Below the pieces are notes generated by a model, which saw only the letters and a program-made list of their open reading frames with translations, was not told the origin of the DNA and ran no database searches. Source: JAUYIV01 sp035464675 (lineage in GTDB: Bacteria > Actinomycetota > Acidimicrobiia > Spongiisociales > UBA11373). Taken from it: 14,142 nucleotides of DNA. Location of the stretch: NCBI GenBank assembly GCA_035464675.1, contig DATHSA010000005.1:1-14142 (forward strand), given 5' to 3'. Shown here one piece after another: positions 1-5,871 of this stretch; position 1 is the stretch's first letter, and each line of letters starts with the position of its first letter. The translations under genes and the position numbers were made by a program.

Positions 1-1
1 G

Positions 2-235
2 CGCGATGCGCTCGTGCCCGAGGACGCCGATCCGCGGCCGGCGGGTGGAGTGGGCGGCGCCCGGGCGGGGGTCAAATGCCTGCACGCCCACTACGCCGAT
101 GTCTCCGCCGGGAACGACAACCCGGTCGGGGAGGCTGTGGCGCCATGGGTGGAACCACTCGACTGCTCCGTCCGTTGCGTCATCGCGACGCCCGACGGCG
201 CCGCCCGCAACCCCGACTGGCATGAGCCGTCGTGA
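2..235 (+). CDS. DUF501 family protein, C-terminal part (cut by window start)
   Basis: Reading frame 2 is open from the left edge to TGA at 233-235, leaving about 77 residues of a longer protein. The segment VKCLHAHYADVSAGNDNPVG resembles the conserved C-terminal region of DUF501, a family of unknown biochemical function found in Actinomycetota. In many actinobacteria this gene lies between an FtsB/DivIC-like septum gene and a Ppx/GppA phosphatase. The next gene here is Ppx/GppA and overlaps it in a GTGA junction (232-235), so the two are probably translationally coupled in one operon. The true start lies upstream of the window; the in-frame GTG at 14 is internal. The family call rests on remembered motif similarity plus synteny; the function is unknown. 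Confidence 0.8.
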   Translation, partial: RDALVPEDADPRPAGGVGGARAGVKCLHAHYADVSAGNDNPVGEAVAPWVEPLDCSVRCVIATPDGAARNPDWHEPS

Positions 236-1125
236 GGGTGGCAGCCGTGGACATCGGCACCAACACCGTGCGCCTGCTGGTGGCCGAGACGGCCGCCGGT
301 GAGATCGTCGATGTCGAGCGCGCCGTGGAGATCGTCGGGCTCGGGCGAGGTGTCGACGCCAACAGACTTCTCGACCCGGACAGGGTGAGGGTGGCGCTCG
401 CGATTCTGCGCGACTACGGCGCTCGGGCGAGCGCCCTCGGCGCCGAGCGGCTTCGAGCGGTGGCCACGTCGGCGACGCGCGATGCCGAGGATGGGCTCGA
501 GTTCCTCGAGCGGGCGGCCGAGGCATTGGGCCACCGCGTAGAGGTCATCACCGGGATCGACGAGGCTGCACTGGCGTTTCACGGGGCCATCCGTGGGTTG
601 CCTCCGGCGAGGTCGCTGGTCATCGACCCCGGTGGAGGGAGCACGGAGTTCGTCCTCGGGCGTGAGGAGCCCGTCTACTCGGTGAGCATCGACGTCGGCT
701 CGGTGCGGCTCACCGAACGCCTGCTGCCCGAGCGGCCCACCACGCCGGGTCGCGTGGCAGAGGTGGCCGGGGAGGTGGCCGAGATGTTCGGTCTCGTCCG
801 GCTGCCGTCGCGACCCGATCGCGTCATCGGCGTGGCGGGCACGTTCACGAGTCTCGCGGCGATCTCCCTCGGCCTCGACGAGTACGACGCCGACGTCGTC
901 CACGGATCGATGCTCTCCCTGGAGGCCCTCGATCGCCTGGTGGCGCACCTCTCGACCCTCAGCGTGGAAGAGACCGCGTCGATACCCTCCCTCGATCCCC
1001 GTCGCGCTCCGGTGCTGCTGGGAGGGGCGATCGTCGCCCGGGAGGCGCTTCGCGTCTCCGGGCACGGCGAGGCCCTCGTGTCAGAACGCGATCTTCTCGA
1101 TGGGATCGTCCTGGATCTGGCCTGA
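232..1125 (+). CDS. ppx: Ppx/GppA family exopolyphosphatase / pppGpp phosphohydrolase
   Basis: This protein of 297 residues belongs to the ASKHA-fold Ppx/GppA family, whose members release phosphate from polyphosphate or hydrolyse pppGpp in the cytoplasm. Visible motifs are the phosphate-1 loop DIGTNTVRLL (residues 7-16), ATSATRDA (78-85), TGIDEAAL (107-114) covering the usual SGxEEA catalytic segment with Asp in place of the first Glu, the phosphate-2 loop DPGGGSTEF (132-140), and the adenosine-type VAGTFTSLAA (201-210). At about 300 residues it is the short two-lobe actinobacterial form, without the C-terminal HD domain of E. coli Ppx. The GTG start at 232 overlaps the previous stop; GTG 238 is an alternative. 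It converges on the VOC gene with a 5-base gap. Whether polyphosphate or pppGpp is the substrate cannot be told from sequence. Confidence 0.93.
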   Translation: MRVAAVDIGTNTVRLLVAETAAGEIVDVERAVEIVGLGRGVDANRLLDPDRVRVALAILRDYGARASALGAERLRAVATSATRDAEDGLEFLERAAEALGHRVEVITGIDEAALAFHGAIRGLPPARSLVIDPGGGSTEFVLGREEPVYSVSIDVGSVRLTERLLPERPTTPGRVAEVAGEVAEMFGLVRLPSRPDRVIGVAGTFTSLAAISLGLDEYDADVVHGSMLSLEALDRLVAHLSTLSVEETASIPSLDPRRAPVLLGGAIVAREALRVSGHGEALVSERDLLDGIVLDLA

Positions 1126-1130
1126 GCCCG

Positions 1131-1751
1131 TCAGAGGACGATGTCGCCACGGGTCGTGGCCACTGTCACCGAGGCGATGCCGGGCTCACCGGCCGTTGCC
1201 TCGATCGGCAGGGCGTGTTCGCCGAGGCGCTCCCGGATCAGACCGGGGTCGCCCGTCACCACGATGGCGCCCACTCCGGCGGGCTCTACCTGGTGCGTCG
1301 CCTCCATGCGTCCCGGATGGTCGTCAGGATCGATCTCCCATTCGATGAAGAAGGGGAGCCGGTCGGGGCCGAACATCTCGTCGACGCCCACCAGGCGCCA
1401 CGAGAGGACGGTGCCGTCCGGACGGATGCGACTCATCGAGACCGCTGCCAGGCCCAGCCGCTCCGCCTCACGGTCGGCATCCTCGGTGCGCAGGCAGAGG
1501 GCCGCGGGGACCAGTCCGGGCCGTTCCGTGGAAGCCGCCCAGCGGCCCAACGGGCTGTCGGCCGCCTCCACGGGGTCGAGGACCGCCATCAATTCGAGAT
1601 AGGCCGACCCGAGAGGGACGATGCGGTTGCCGGTGCCATGACCTGCGTGCCGTCCTCCGGCGACCGAGGCCAAACCGTACCCATCGAAGAGCTCCGCGGC
1701 GGCATGGTCGAGGTCTTCGACGACGAAGATGACGTGGTCGATGGCGAGCAC
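1131..1751 (-). CDS. VOC superfamily glyoxalase-like protein
   Basis: The 206-residue product starts with the beta-alpha-beta pattern LAIDHVIFVVEDLDHAAAEL and continues with YLELMAVLDP near residue 51, the arrangement of the vicinal-oxygen-chelate fold. His6 and Glu53 are plausible metal ligands. The overall organisation resembles the glyoxalase-like domain family (PF13468 type), mostly uncharacterised cytoplasmic proteins. A weaker second half (residues 85-206) would be the second VOC module. It lies 48 bases downstream of the amino-acid ABC ATPase on the same strand, but a TAGCCT box 7 bases before its GTG start suggests its own leaderless transcript. There is no clear Shine-Dalgarno sequence, which agrees with that. 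The substrate is unknown and no link with amino-acid uptake can be claimed. Confidence 0.82.
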   Translation of the reverse strand: MLAIDHVIFVVEDLDHAAAELFDGYGLASVAGGRHAGHGTGNRIVPLGSAYLELMAVLDPVEAADSPLGRWAASTERPGLVPAALCLRTEDADREAERLGLAAVSMSRIRPDGTVLSWRLVGVDEMFGPDRLPFFIEWEIDPDDHPGRMEATHQVEPAGVGAIVVTGDPGLIRERLGEHALPIEATAGEPGIASVTVATTRGDIVL

Positions 1752-1758
1752 GGGACCG

Positions 1759-1764
1759 AGGCTA
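1759..1764 (-). promoter_or_regulatory. Leaderless -10 box of the VOC gene
   Basis: On the minus strand TAGCCT lies exactly 7 bases before the GTG start at 1751, so transcription would begin at or next to the start codon. No purine-rich ribosome site intervenes. The same geometry recurs at several other genes here. Confidence 0.5.
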
Positions 1765-1799
1765 TTCGCCGGGGCTCACCAATGGGCTGGAGACCGGAC

Positions 1800-2543
1800 T
1801 CAGAGCCTCCCGGCGTCGATGATCCTCTGGAGGAACTCCCGCGTTCGCTGGCTCGACGGATCGCTGAAGATCTCACCGGGCGGGCCCTGTTCCAGCACGA
1901 CACCGTCGTCCAGGAAGCACACCAGGTCGGCCACATCGCGGGCGAAGCCCATCTCGTGGGTCGCAATGAGCATCGTCATGCCCTCATCCTTCAGATCCCG
2001 GATGAAGCCGAGCACCTCGCCCACCAGCTCGGGGTCGAGCGCCGATGTCACCTCGTCCAGAAGGAGCAGGGTCGGGCGCGACGCGAGAGCCCGGACGATC
2101 GCCACCCGCTGCTGCTGGCCTCCAGACAGTCGATCGGGGTACTCGTTCGCCTTGTCCGCCAGGCCGAATCTGGTGAGCAGCGCCAGTCCGGCTTCTTCGG
2201 CCTCCGGGCGGGGCACGCCATGGACCTTGCGCGGACCGAGCGTCACGTTGTCGATCACCTTCATGTGGGGGAACAGGTTGAAAGCCTGGAAGACGATCCC
2301 CATCCGGTGGCGGACCTCGTTCGGGTTGACACCGCGCCGGGTCACCGACACGCCTTCGAACAGGATCTCACCGGCGTCGATGGGGATGAGGAGGTTGATG
2401 CACTTGAGCAGTGTGGACTTACCCGAGCCAGACGACCCGATGACGCACACCACCTGATGTGGTTCGACATCCAGATCGACGGACCTGAGGACCTCGGTCC
2501 CGTCGAACGCCTTGGCGACCGACCTCAGAGCGAGCGTCGTCAT
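1800..2543 (-). CDS. Polar amino-acid ABC transporter ATP-binding protein (GlnQ/HisP type)
   Basis: The 247-residue ATPase would energise an importer at the inner face of the membrane. Motifs in order are Walker A GSSGSGKST (residues 36-44), Q-loop Gln86 in IVFQAFNLFPH, signature LSGGQQQRV (139-147), Walker B LLLLDE (159-164), D-loop SALD (167-170) and switch His196 in THEMGF. The NLFPHM and THEMGFAR segments are typical of the GlnQ/HisP/ArtP subfamily for polar amino acids. The ATG at 2543 overlaps the permease stop in an ATGA junction (2540-2543), so translation is probably coupled; a longer open frame runs upstream but is antisense-type shadow inside the permease. Residue 165 is Val in DEVTSALD, a common variant in this subfamily. 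The amino acid carried cannot be specified. Confidence 0.95.
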   Translation of the reverse strand: MTTLALRSVAKAFDGTEVLRSVDLDVEPHQVVCVIGSSGSGKSTLLKCINLLIPIDAGEILFEGVSVTRRGVNPNEVRHRMGIVFQAFNLFPHMKVIDNVTLGPRKVHGVPRPEAEEAGLALLTRFGLADKANEYPDRLSGGQQQRVAIVRALASRPTLLLLDEVTSALDPELVGEVLGFIRDLKDEGMTMLIATHEMGFARDVADLVCFLDDGVVLEQGPPGEIFSDPSSQRTREFLQRIIDAGRL

Positions 2544-3412
2544 GTGCTCATCGCCTGGATGCGGCGTCGCTGCCGATCGGTGTACCAGTCGGTGAAGCGG
2601 GCCACCGGGACGCTCGCCAGCAGGAAGAGGATGGCGGCGGCGATGTAGCTGGTGTAGTTGAAGGTTCGGGCGTTGTAGATGTCGGCCTCCCGCAACCCCT
2701 CCCTGATTCCGAGGACGAAGACGAGCGCCACGTCCTTCTGGAGGCTCACGAATCCGTTCAACAGAGCCGGGACGACATTGCGCACTGCCTGGGGGATGAT
2801 CACGTGCCACATCGCCTGGCCCTGGGTCAGGCCGATCGATCGGGCCGACATCCGCTGGCTCTCGTGGACCGAGTCGATGCCGGCCCGGTAGACCTCCGCG
2901 GTGTAGGCGGCATATGAGAAGACCAGGGCCGCCACTCCCCAGAAGAGGGCGCTGTTGGGCACGCCGGGGAGCTGGAGGGCGGGGACGCCGAAGCCCATGA
3001 GCAGGATCAGAAGGAGGAGGGGCAGGCCCCGGGCGAGGTCGATGTAGCCGATCGTGATGATGCGGAGCGGCATGAATGCTGGGCCGCGCAGCGACCTGGC
3101 GATCGCGACGGCGAGCCCGATCGCCAGGATGAGGGCCTCGGCGAGGATGAACAGCTTGACGTCGAGCCAGAACCCGTCCAACACCAGGGGGAAGCTCGCC
3201 TTGAAGTGCCGCCAGTTGAAGAACTGGCGGCGGACCGCCGGCCACGCCTCCGAGTTGAGGACGAGGGCGATGATGAGGCCGAAGACGACGATCGTCGAGA
3301 TCGCGGCGATGATCGCGGCGCGACCGCCCTCCTCCGTCTGGCGCGGCGAGCGCCGGGGCCACAGCATTCGCGGGCCCCGGCGCTCTACCTCATCGATCGA
3401 AGGTTGCGGCAC
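2540..3412 (-). CDS. Polar amino-acid ABC transporter permease (HisM/GlnP type)
   Basis: This 290-residue integral membrane protein is the only permease in the cluster, so a homodimer is likely. Hydrophobic segments lie around residues 32-53, 84-105, 115-142, 155-172 and 255-272. The cytoplasmic EAA loop that docks on the ATPase is at about 187-219 (SARSIGLTQGQAMWHVIIPQ followed by AVRNVVPALLN), a close match to the polar amino-acid family. The N-terminal 30 residues are charged and the protein is longer than the usual ~220 residues. A periplasmic stretch around 54-76 adds to this length. The GTG start at 3412 has only a weak GC-rich upstream purine run; ATG at 3367 (Met16) is an alternative. 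It follows the binding-protein gene after a 164-base structured spacer. Confidence 0.93.
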   Translation of the reverse strand: MPQPSIDEVERRGPRMLWPRRSPRQTEEGGRAAIIAAISTIVVFGLIIALVLNSEAWPAVRRQFFNWRHFKASFPLVLDGFWLDVKLFILAEALILAIGLAVAIARSLRGPAFMPLRIITIGYIDLARGLPLLLLILLMGFGVPALQLPGVPNSALFWGVAALVFSYAAYTAEVYRAGIDSVHESQRMSARSIGLTQGQAMWHVIIPQAVRNVVPALLNGFVSLQKDVALVFVLGIREGLREADIYNARTFNYTSYIAAAILFLLASVPVARFTDWYTDRQRRRIQAMST

Positions 3413-3576
3413 TTAGTGGACCGCCGCCCAAGCATCGGCGGCGTCTCTCCGGCCCTCGACGCCCCTGGCGGCGTCCTCGTCCTCGACGCATCGCCTTGAT
3501 GCGCCTTCGTCCTGCGTCCTTGCCAGTTGACGCCGATGGCTCGGAGATACGCGCGCCCTACTTGCCCGGCGGACCA
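3413..3576 (-). other. Structured 164-base spacer between binding protein and permease
   Basis: No convincing gene lies here. Three successive short hairpins can be read: CGCATC/GATGCG with a 5-base loop (3487-3503), GACGCC/GGCGTC with a 6-base loop (3458-3475), and CGCCGCC/GGCGGCG with an 8-base loop (3422-3443). The last ends about 10 bases before the permease GTG and includes the only purine-rich stretch that could serve as its ribosome site. None has a U-run. They could protect the 3' end of the binding-protein message or dampen permease translation; this is inference. Confidence 0.45.
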
Positions 3577-4452
3577 CTATTCCGAGATCACGGGAACGCC
3601 GCTCCCCGACTCCAGCCACTGGTCCTCGAGGCTCTGCAGAGTGCCGTCGGCGCGGAGCGCCTCCAATGCGATGTTCACGCAGTCACGCAGCGAGTTCCCC
3701 TCTGCGAAGAGCAGTCCGAACTCGTCGGGCTCCGACGCCGGGGCGTCGAATGCGGCGACGATGATCGACCCCTCGATCTCGACGGCGGTGATGTAGTAGG
3801 CGGTGTACAGGTCGACGACGAGTCCGTCGATCTGCCGGGCCTCCAGCGCTGCCTTGGCATCGACCGTCGTGTCGAACACGGGAACGTCGGTTCCGGGCTG
3901 GATCACTTCCTCGACGTAGTCCAGGCTGGTCGTCCCGATCTGTACTCCGAGTCGAGCATCCTGTAGGTCGGCGAGCGTGGTCGCGCCGGCGACCGGCGAG
4001 TCGGGGAACGCCACCAGGGCCTGGGCATTCGAGTAGTAGGGGTTGGAGAAGTCGACGGCTTCGTCGCGGTCCGCCGTGATCGTGTACTGCTGGATGTTGA
4101 AGTCGAAGTTCTTCGCGCCGGGGGCGATCGCCTCGTCGAATCCGGTCCTCACCCAGACCACCTGGTCGCTCGTGAAGCCCATCTCTTCGGCCAGCGCGTA
4201 CACGAGGGCGGCCTCGAATCCGGTCCCCGACTCGGGCTCGTCGAAGTTGCTGCCGTCGATACCACTCACCCACGGCGGGAAGGCCGGCTCGCCGGTCGCC
4301 ACCGTCAACTGGCCGTCGGTGACCAGCTCGAGGTCGGCGACCTCGCACGACTGCCCGGCGGCGGCGGTCGTCGTCGTCGCATCGTCGTCGCCGCACGCGG
4401 CAGTGACGAGGAGCAGCGCGAGGAGGAGTGCACCCAAGACTTTCAATCGCAC
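3577..4452 (-). CDS. Extracellular amino-acid-binding lipoprotein of ABC importer (SBP family 3)
   Basis: The 291-residue protein begins with a lipoprotein signal: a basic n-region (MRLK), a hydrophobic core LGALLLALLLV and the lipobox VTAAC, with Cys20 as the lipidated residue. A low-complexity acidic/Thr tether (GDDDATTTTAAA) follows. The mature part has family 3 hallmarks, notably TITADRDEAVDFSNPYY at about residues 124-140 and GVQIGTTSLDYVEE at 169-182, which form the amino-acid cleft in known members. Cys36 and Cys258 could form a disulfide. The GTG start at 4452 is preceded 6 bases upstream by AGGAGA. It is the first gene of the importer cluster, ahead of permease and ATPase. The ligand is probably a polar amino acid, but the specificity is not readable. 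Confidence 0.93.
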   Translation of the reverse strand: MRLKVLGALLLALLLVTAACGDDDATTTTAAAGQSCEVADLELVTDGQLTVATGEPAFPPWVSGIDGSNFDEPESGTGFEAALVYALAEEMGFTSDQVVWVRTGFDEAIAPGAKNFDFNIQQYTITADRDEAVDFSNPYYSNAQALVAFPDSPVAGATTLADLQDARLGVQIGTTSLDYVEEVIQPGTDVPVFDTTVDAKAALEARQIDGLVVDLYTAYYITAVEIEGSIIVAAFDAPASEPDEFGLLFAEGNSLRDCVNIALEALRADGTLQSLEDQWLESGSGVPVISE

Positions 4453-4458
4453 GTGGTT

Positions 4459-4501
4459 TCTCCTGGAAGGTGTCCGCGAAGGCTAGCGACCGGCGCCGGT
4501 C
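4459..4501 (-). promoter_or_regulatory. Promoter region of the amino-acid importer with 14-bp palindrome
   Basis: Reading on the minus strand towards the gene, a perfect palindrome GACCGGCGCCGGTC (4488-4501) lies just upstream of a TAGCCT -10 candidate (4480-4485). The Shine-Dalgarno AGGAGA (459-464 of the 4 kb block, i.e. 4459-4464) follows, then GTG. The palindrome would sit between -35 and -10, a classic position for a repressor operator. No good -35 hexamer is seen. Confidence 0.45.
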
Positions 4502-4561
4502 CGTCGGTTGACGATCGGCTGTGGAGCGTGGTCCGCGGTTCGGGATCGCTCGTAGCCGCAG

Positions 4562-5155
4562 TCAATCGCTCGGCTCGGGGAGGAACTCGCCTCGAGCCAC
4601 GGCGCGGAGTGCCTCCTGGATCGGTGAGCCCTCGAAATCCGCGGTGAGCTCGACCTCGATGCGGAGCACTCCATGGTCCGGCTTGCGGGTGGCGCCGATC
4701 CGCTTCAGGGGACGAAGGATCTCCACGTTGTCGCCGAGGACCCAACCCCGGAAGGTGTGGATCCCATTGGCGATCGCGCTCGCCGTCAGGAACTGGAGGA
4801 GGACGGCGCCGATTCCCTGGTGCTGCTTGTCGTCGACCACCGCGACAGCGGCCTCGGCCACCTCGGGATCCTTGGGATCTCGCACATAGCGAGCCACCCC
4901 CCAGCCGTCGGTGGGATCGTCAGGGCTCACCGCCACCCATGCGAAGTGGTTCGTGTAATCGATCTCGGTGAGGTACTTCAACTCACGGTCGCTCAGGCTG
5001 GTGACCGGTCGGAGGAATCGGCGGTAGCGCGACTCGGGCGAGAGGCGCTCCAGGCCCTTGGTCAGGGCGGCCTTGTCGTCGGCGCGGATGGGCCGGATGA
5101 GCACCTTGGAACCGTCGCTCAGCGCGACGGTGTGCTCGGTGGGCTGATCGGTCAC
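4562..5155 (-). CDS. GNAT family acetyltransferase, similar to Pat-type lysine acetyltransferase domains
   Basis: A 197-residue single-domain GNAT protein. The acetyl-CoA pyrophosphate loop is QHQGIGAVL (residues 111-119), preceded by the beta4 strand EAAVAVVDD and followed by the helix LLQFLTASAIANGI. The N-terminal segment DGSKVLIRPIRADDKAAL and LSPESRYRRFLRPVTSLSDREL resemble the GNAT domain of Pat/PatZ-type protein lysine acetyltransferases, which inactivate acyl-CoA synthetases. The GTG start at 5155 has no well-placed Shine-Dalgarno; a TATAAC box 8 bases upstream suggests a leaderless mRNA. A GAGGAGG lies upstream of that box, too far away to act as ribosome site. It is divergent from tRNA-Leu. 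Family is secure; substrate is inferred only. Confidence 0.88.
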   Translation of the reverse strand: MTDQPTEHTVALSDGSKVLIRPIRADDKAALTKGLERLSPESRYRRFLRPVTSLSDRELKYLTEIDYTNHFAWVAVSPDDPTDGWGVARYVRDPKDPEVAEAAVAVVDDKQHQGIGAVLLQFLTASAIANGIHTFRGWVLGDNVEILRPLKRIGATRKPDHGVLRIEVELTADFEGSPIQEALRAVARGEFLPEPSD

Positions 5156-5163
5156 GACGTCAC

Positions 5164-5170
5164 GTTATAT
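5164..5170. promoter_or_regulatory. AT-rich promoter core shared by GNAT gene (-) and possibly tRNA-Leu (+)
   Basis: The patch GTTATAT stands out in GC-rich DNA. Read on the minus strand it gives TATAAC, 8 bases before the GNAT GTG. Read on the plus strand it gives TTATAT about 13 bases before the mature tRNA end, as expected for a tRNA precursor with a short 5' leader. No good -35 was found for either direction. Confidence 0.45.
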
Positions 5171-5183
5171 CCTCCTCAGGCTT

Positions 5184-5269
5184 GCCCGGGTGGCGAAACT
5201 GGCAGACGCGGCGGACTTAAAATCCGCTGCCCCTTCGGGGGCGTGCAGGTTCGACTCCTGCCCCGGGCA
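5184..5269 (+). tRNA. tRNA-Leu (anticodon UAA)
   Basis: A full class II cloverleaf can be drawn. The acceptor stem is GCCCGGG (5184-5190) with CCCGGGC (5262-5268) and discriminator A5269. The anticodon stem GCGGA/TCCGC (5211-5215, 5223-5227) encloses loop CTTAAAA with anticodon TAA at 5218-5220. A long variable arm with GCCCC/GGGGGC follows, and the T stem GCAGG/CCTGC (5245-5249, 5257-5261) holds the TTCGACT loop. CCA is not encoded (CGC follows). It reads the rare UUA codon, the same species that streptomycetes call bldA, but nothing here shows a regulatory role. Confidence 0.97.
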
Positions 5270-5305
5270 CGCTGCTCTTTCCCGGGCCGACTTCACCGCC
5301 GTCGG

Positions 5306-5311
5306 TAGGCT
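5306..5311 (+). promoter_or_regulatory. Leaderless -10 box of the cupin gene
   Basis: TAGGCT lies 7 bases before ATG 5319 and 36 bases after the tRNA end. The gene therefore need not depend on tRNA read-through. No Shine-Dalgarno sits between box and start. Confidence 0.5.
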
Positions 5312-5318
5312 CTCTGCG

Positions 5319-5849
5319 ATGGCCGGAATTCCGGGGGTCAAACAACCACAGACGGTCACTGCAGAGGGCCGTTCCATCGCTCCTGTTCCGGAGGGCGTCA
5401 TCTTCCGGGATCTCACGACCCACACCGACGCCCGCGGGTCCCTCGTCGAGTTGTTCAGCCCGCGGTGGAACTGGCATCCCGATCCGCTGGCCCACGCCTA
5501 TGTGTTCACAGTTCGCCCGGGGATCATCAAGGGCTGGGGCCGACATGCCGAGACCGAGGATCGTTACGCCAACCTGTTCGGCGAGGCGATGGTGGTCCTG
5601 TTCGACGGCAGGGAGAGTTCGCCCACAGAGGGCATGATCTCCGAGGTTCCCGTCAGCGAGCACCACCGCCGTCTCATGACGATTCCCGCCGGCGTCTGGC
5701 ACGCCATCGCCTGCCTGGGTGACCGCGACTTCGTCGGGATGAACTTCAAGACCATCCCTTTCGATCACGAGAATCCGGACAAGTACACCCTGCCGCTCGA
5801 CACCCACGAGATCCCCTACGACTTCGAGCGTCTGCGGCGGTCCGGCTAG
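5319..5849 (+). CDS. RmlC-like cupin, dTDP-4-dehydrorhamnose 3,5-epimerase family
   Basis: A 176-residue protein with the RmlC jelly-roll pattern: DARGSLVELFSP (residues 38-48) matches the family's D.RG.f.E segment, VRPGIIKGWGRHAETEDRY (65-83) matches the strand carrying the catalytic His (here His76), IPAGVWHAI (122-130) matches P.G..H, and the end PLDTHEIPYDF resembles the family C-terminus. Known members epimerise nucleotide-activated 4-keto sugars in the cytoplasm for cell-surface polysaccharides. The substitutions and lack of other sugar-nucleotide genes nearby mean the substrate may differ, and a non-epimerase cupin role is possible. The open frame extends back into the tRNA, but ATG 5319 with its -10 box is preferred. 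It converges on the DUF885 gene with a 22-base gap. Confidence 0.8.
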   Translation: MAGIPGVKQPQTVTAEGRSIAPVPEGVIFRDLTTHTDARGSLVELFSPRWNWHPDPLAHAYVFTVRPGIIKGWGRHAETEDRYANLFGEAMVVLFDGRESSPTEGMISEVPVSEHHRRLMTIPAGVWHAIACLGDRDFVGMNFKTIPFDHENPDKYTLPLDTHEIPYDFERLRRSG

Positions 5850-5871
5850 CTCGACCGCTTCTCCTGTGGCC

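Noticed and set aside
1215..2648. 477-residue open frame on the plus strand across the VOC and ATPase genes
   Set aside because: It is antisense to two well-supported genes, is rich in His/Arg/Asp as expected for a GC-rich shadow frame, and shows no domain motif or upstream signals.
3413..3619. 68-residue minus-strand ORF in the binding-protein/permease spacer
   Set aside because: It overlaps the end of the binding-protein gene out of frame, is Arg/Ala-rich and lacks motifs; the spacer is better explained by RNA structure.
5184..5269. bldA-like developmental switch tRNA
   Set aside because: The anticodon is right, but UUA-reading tRNA-Leu is universal; without a genome TTA-codon survey no regulatory role can be claimed.
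5190..5318. N-terminal extension of the cupin protein through the tRNA
   Set aside because: The extension translates tRNA sequence; similarity to RmlC and the -10 box both point to ATG 5319.
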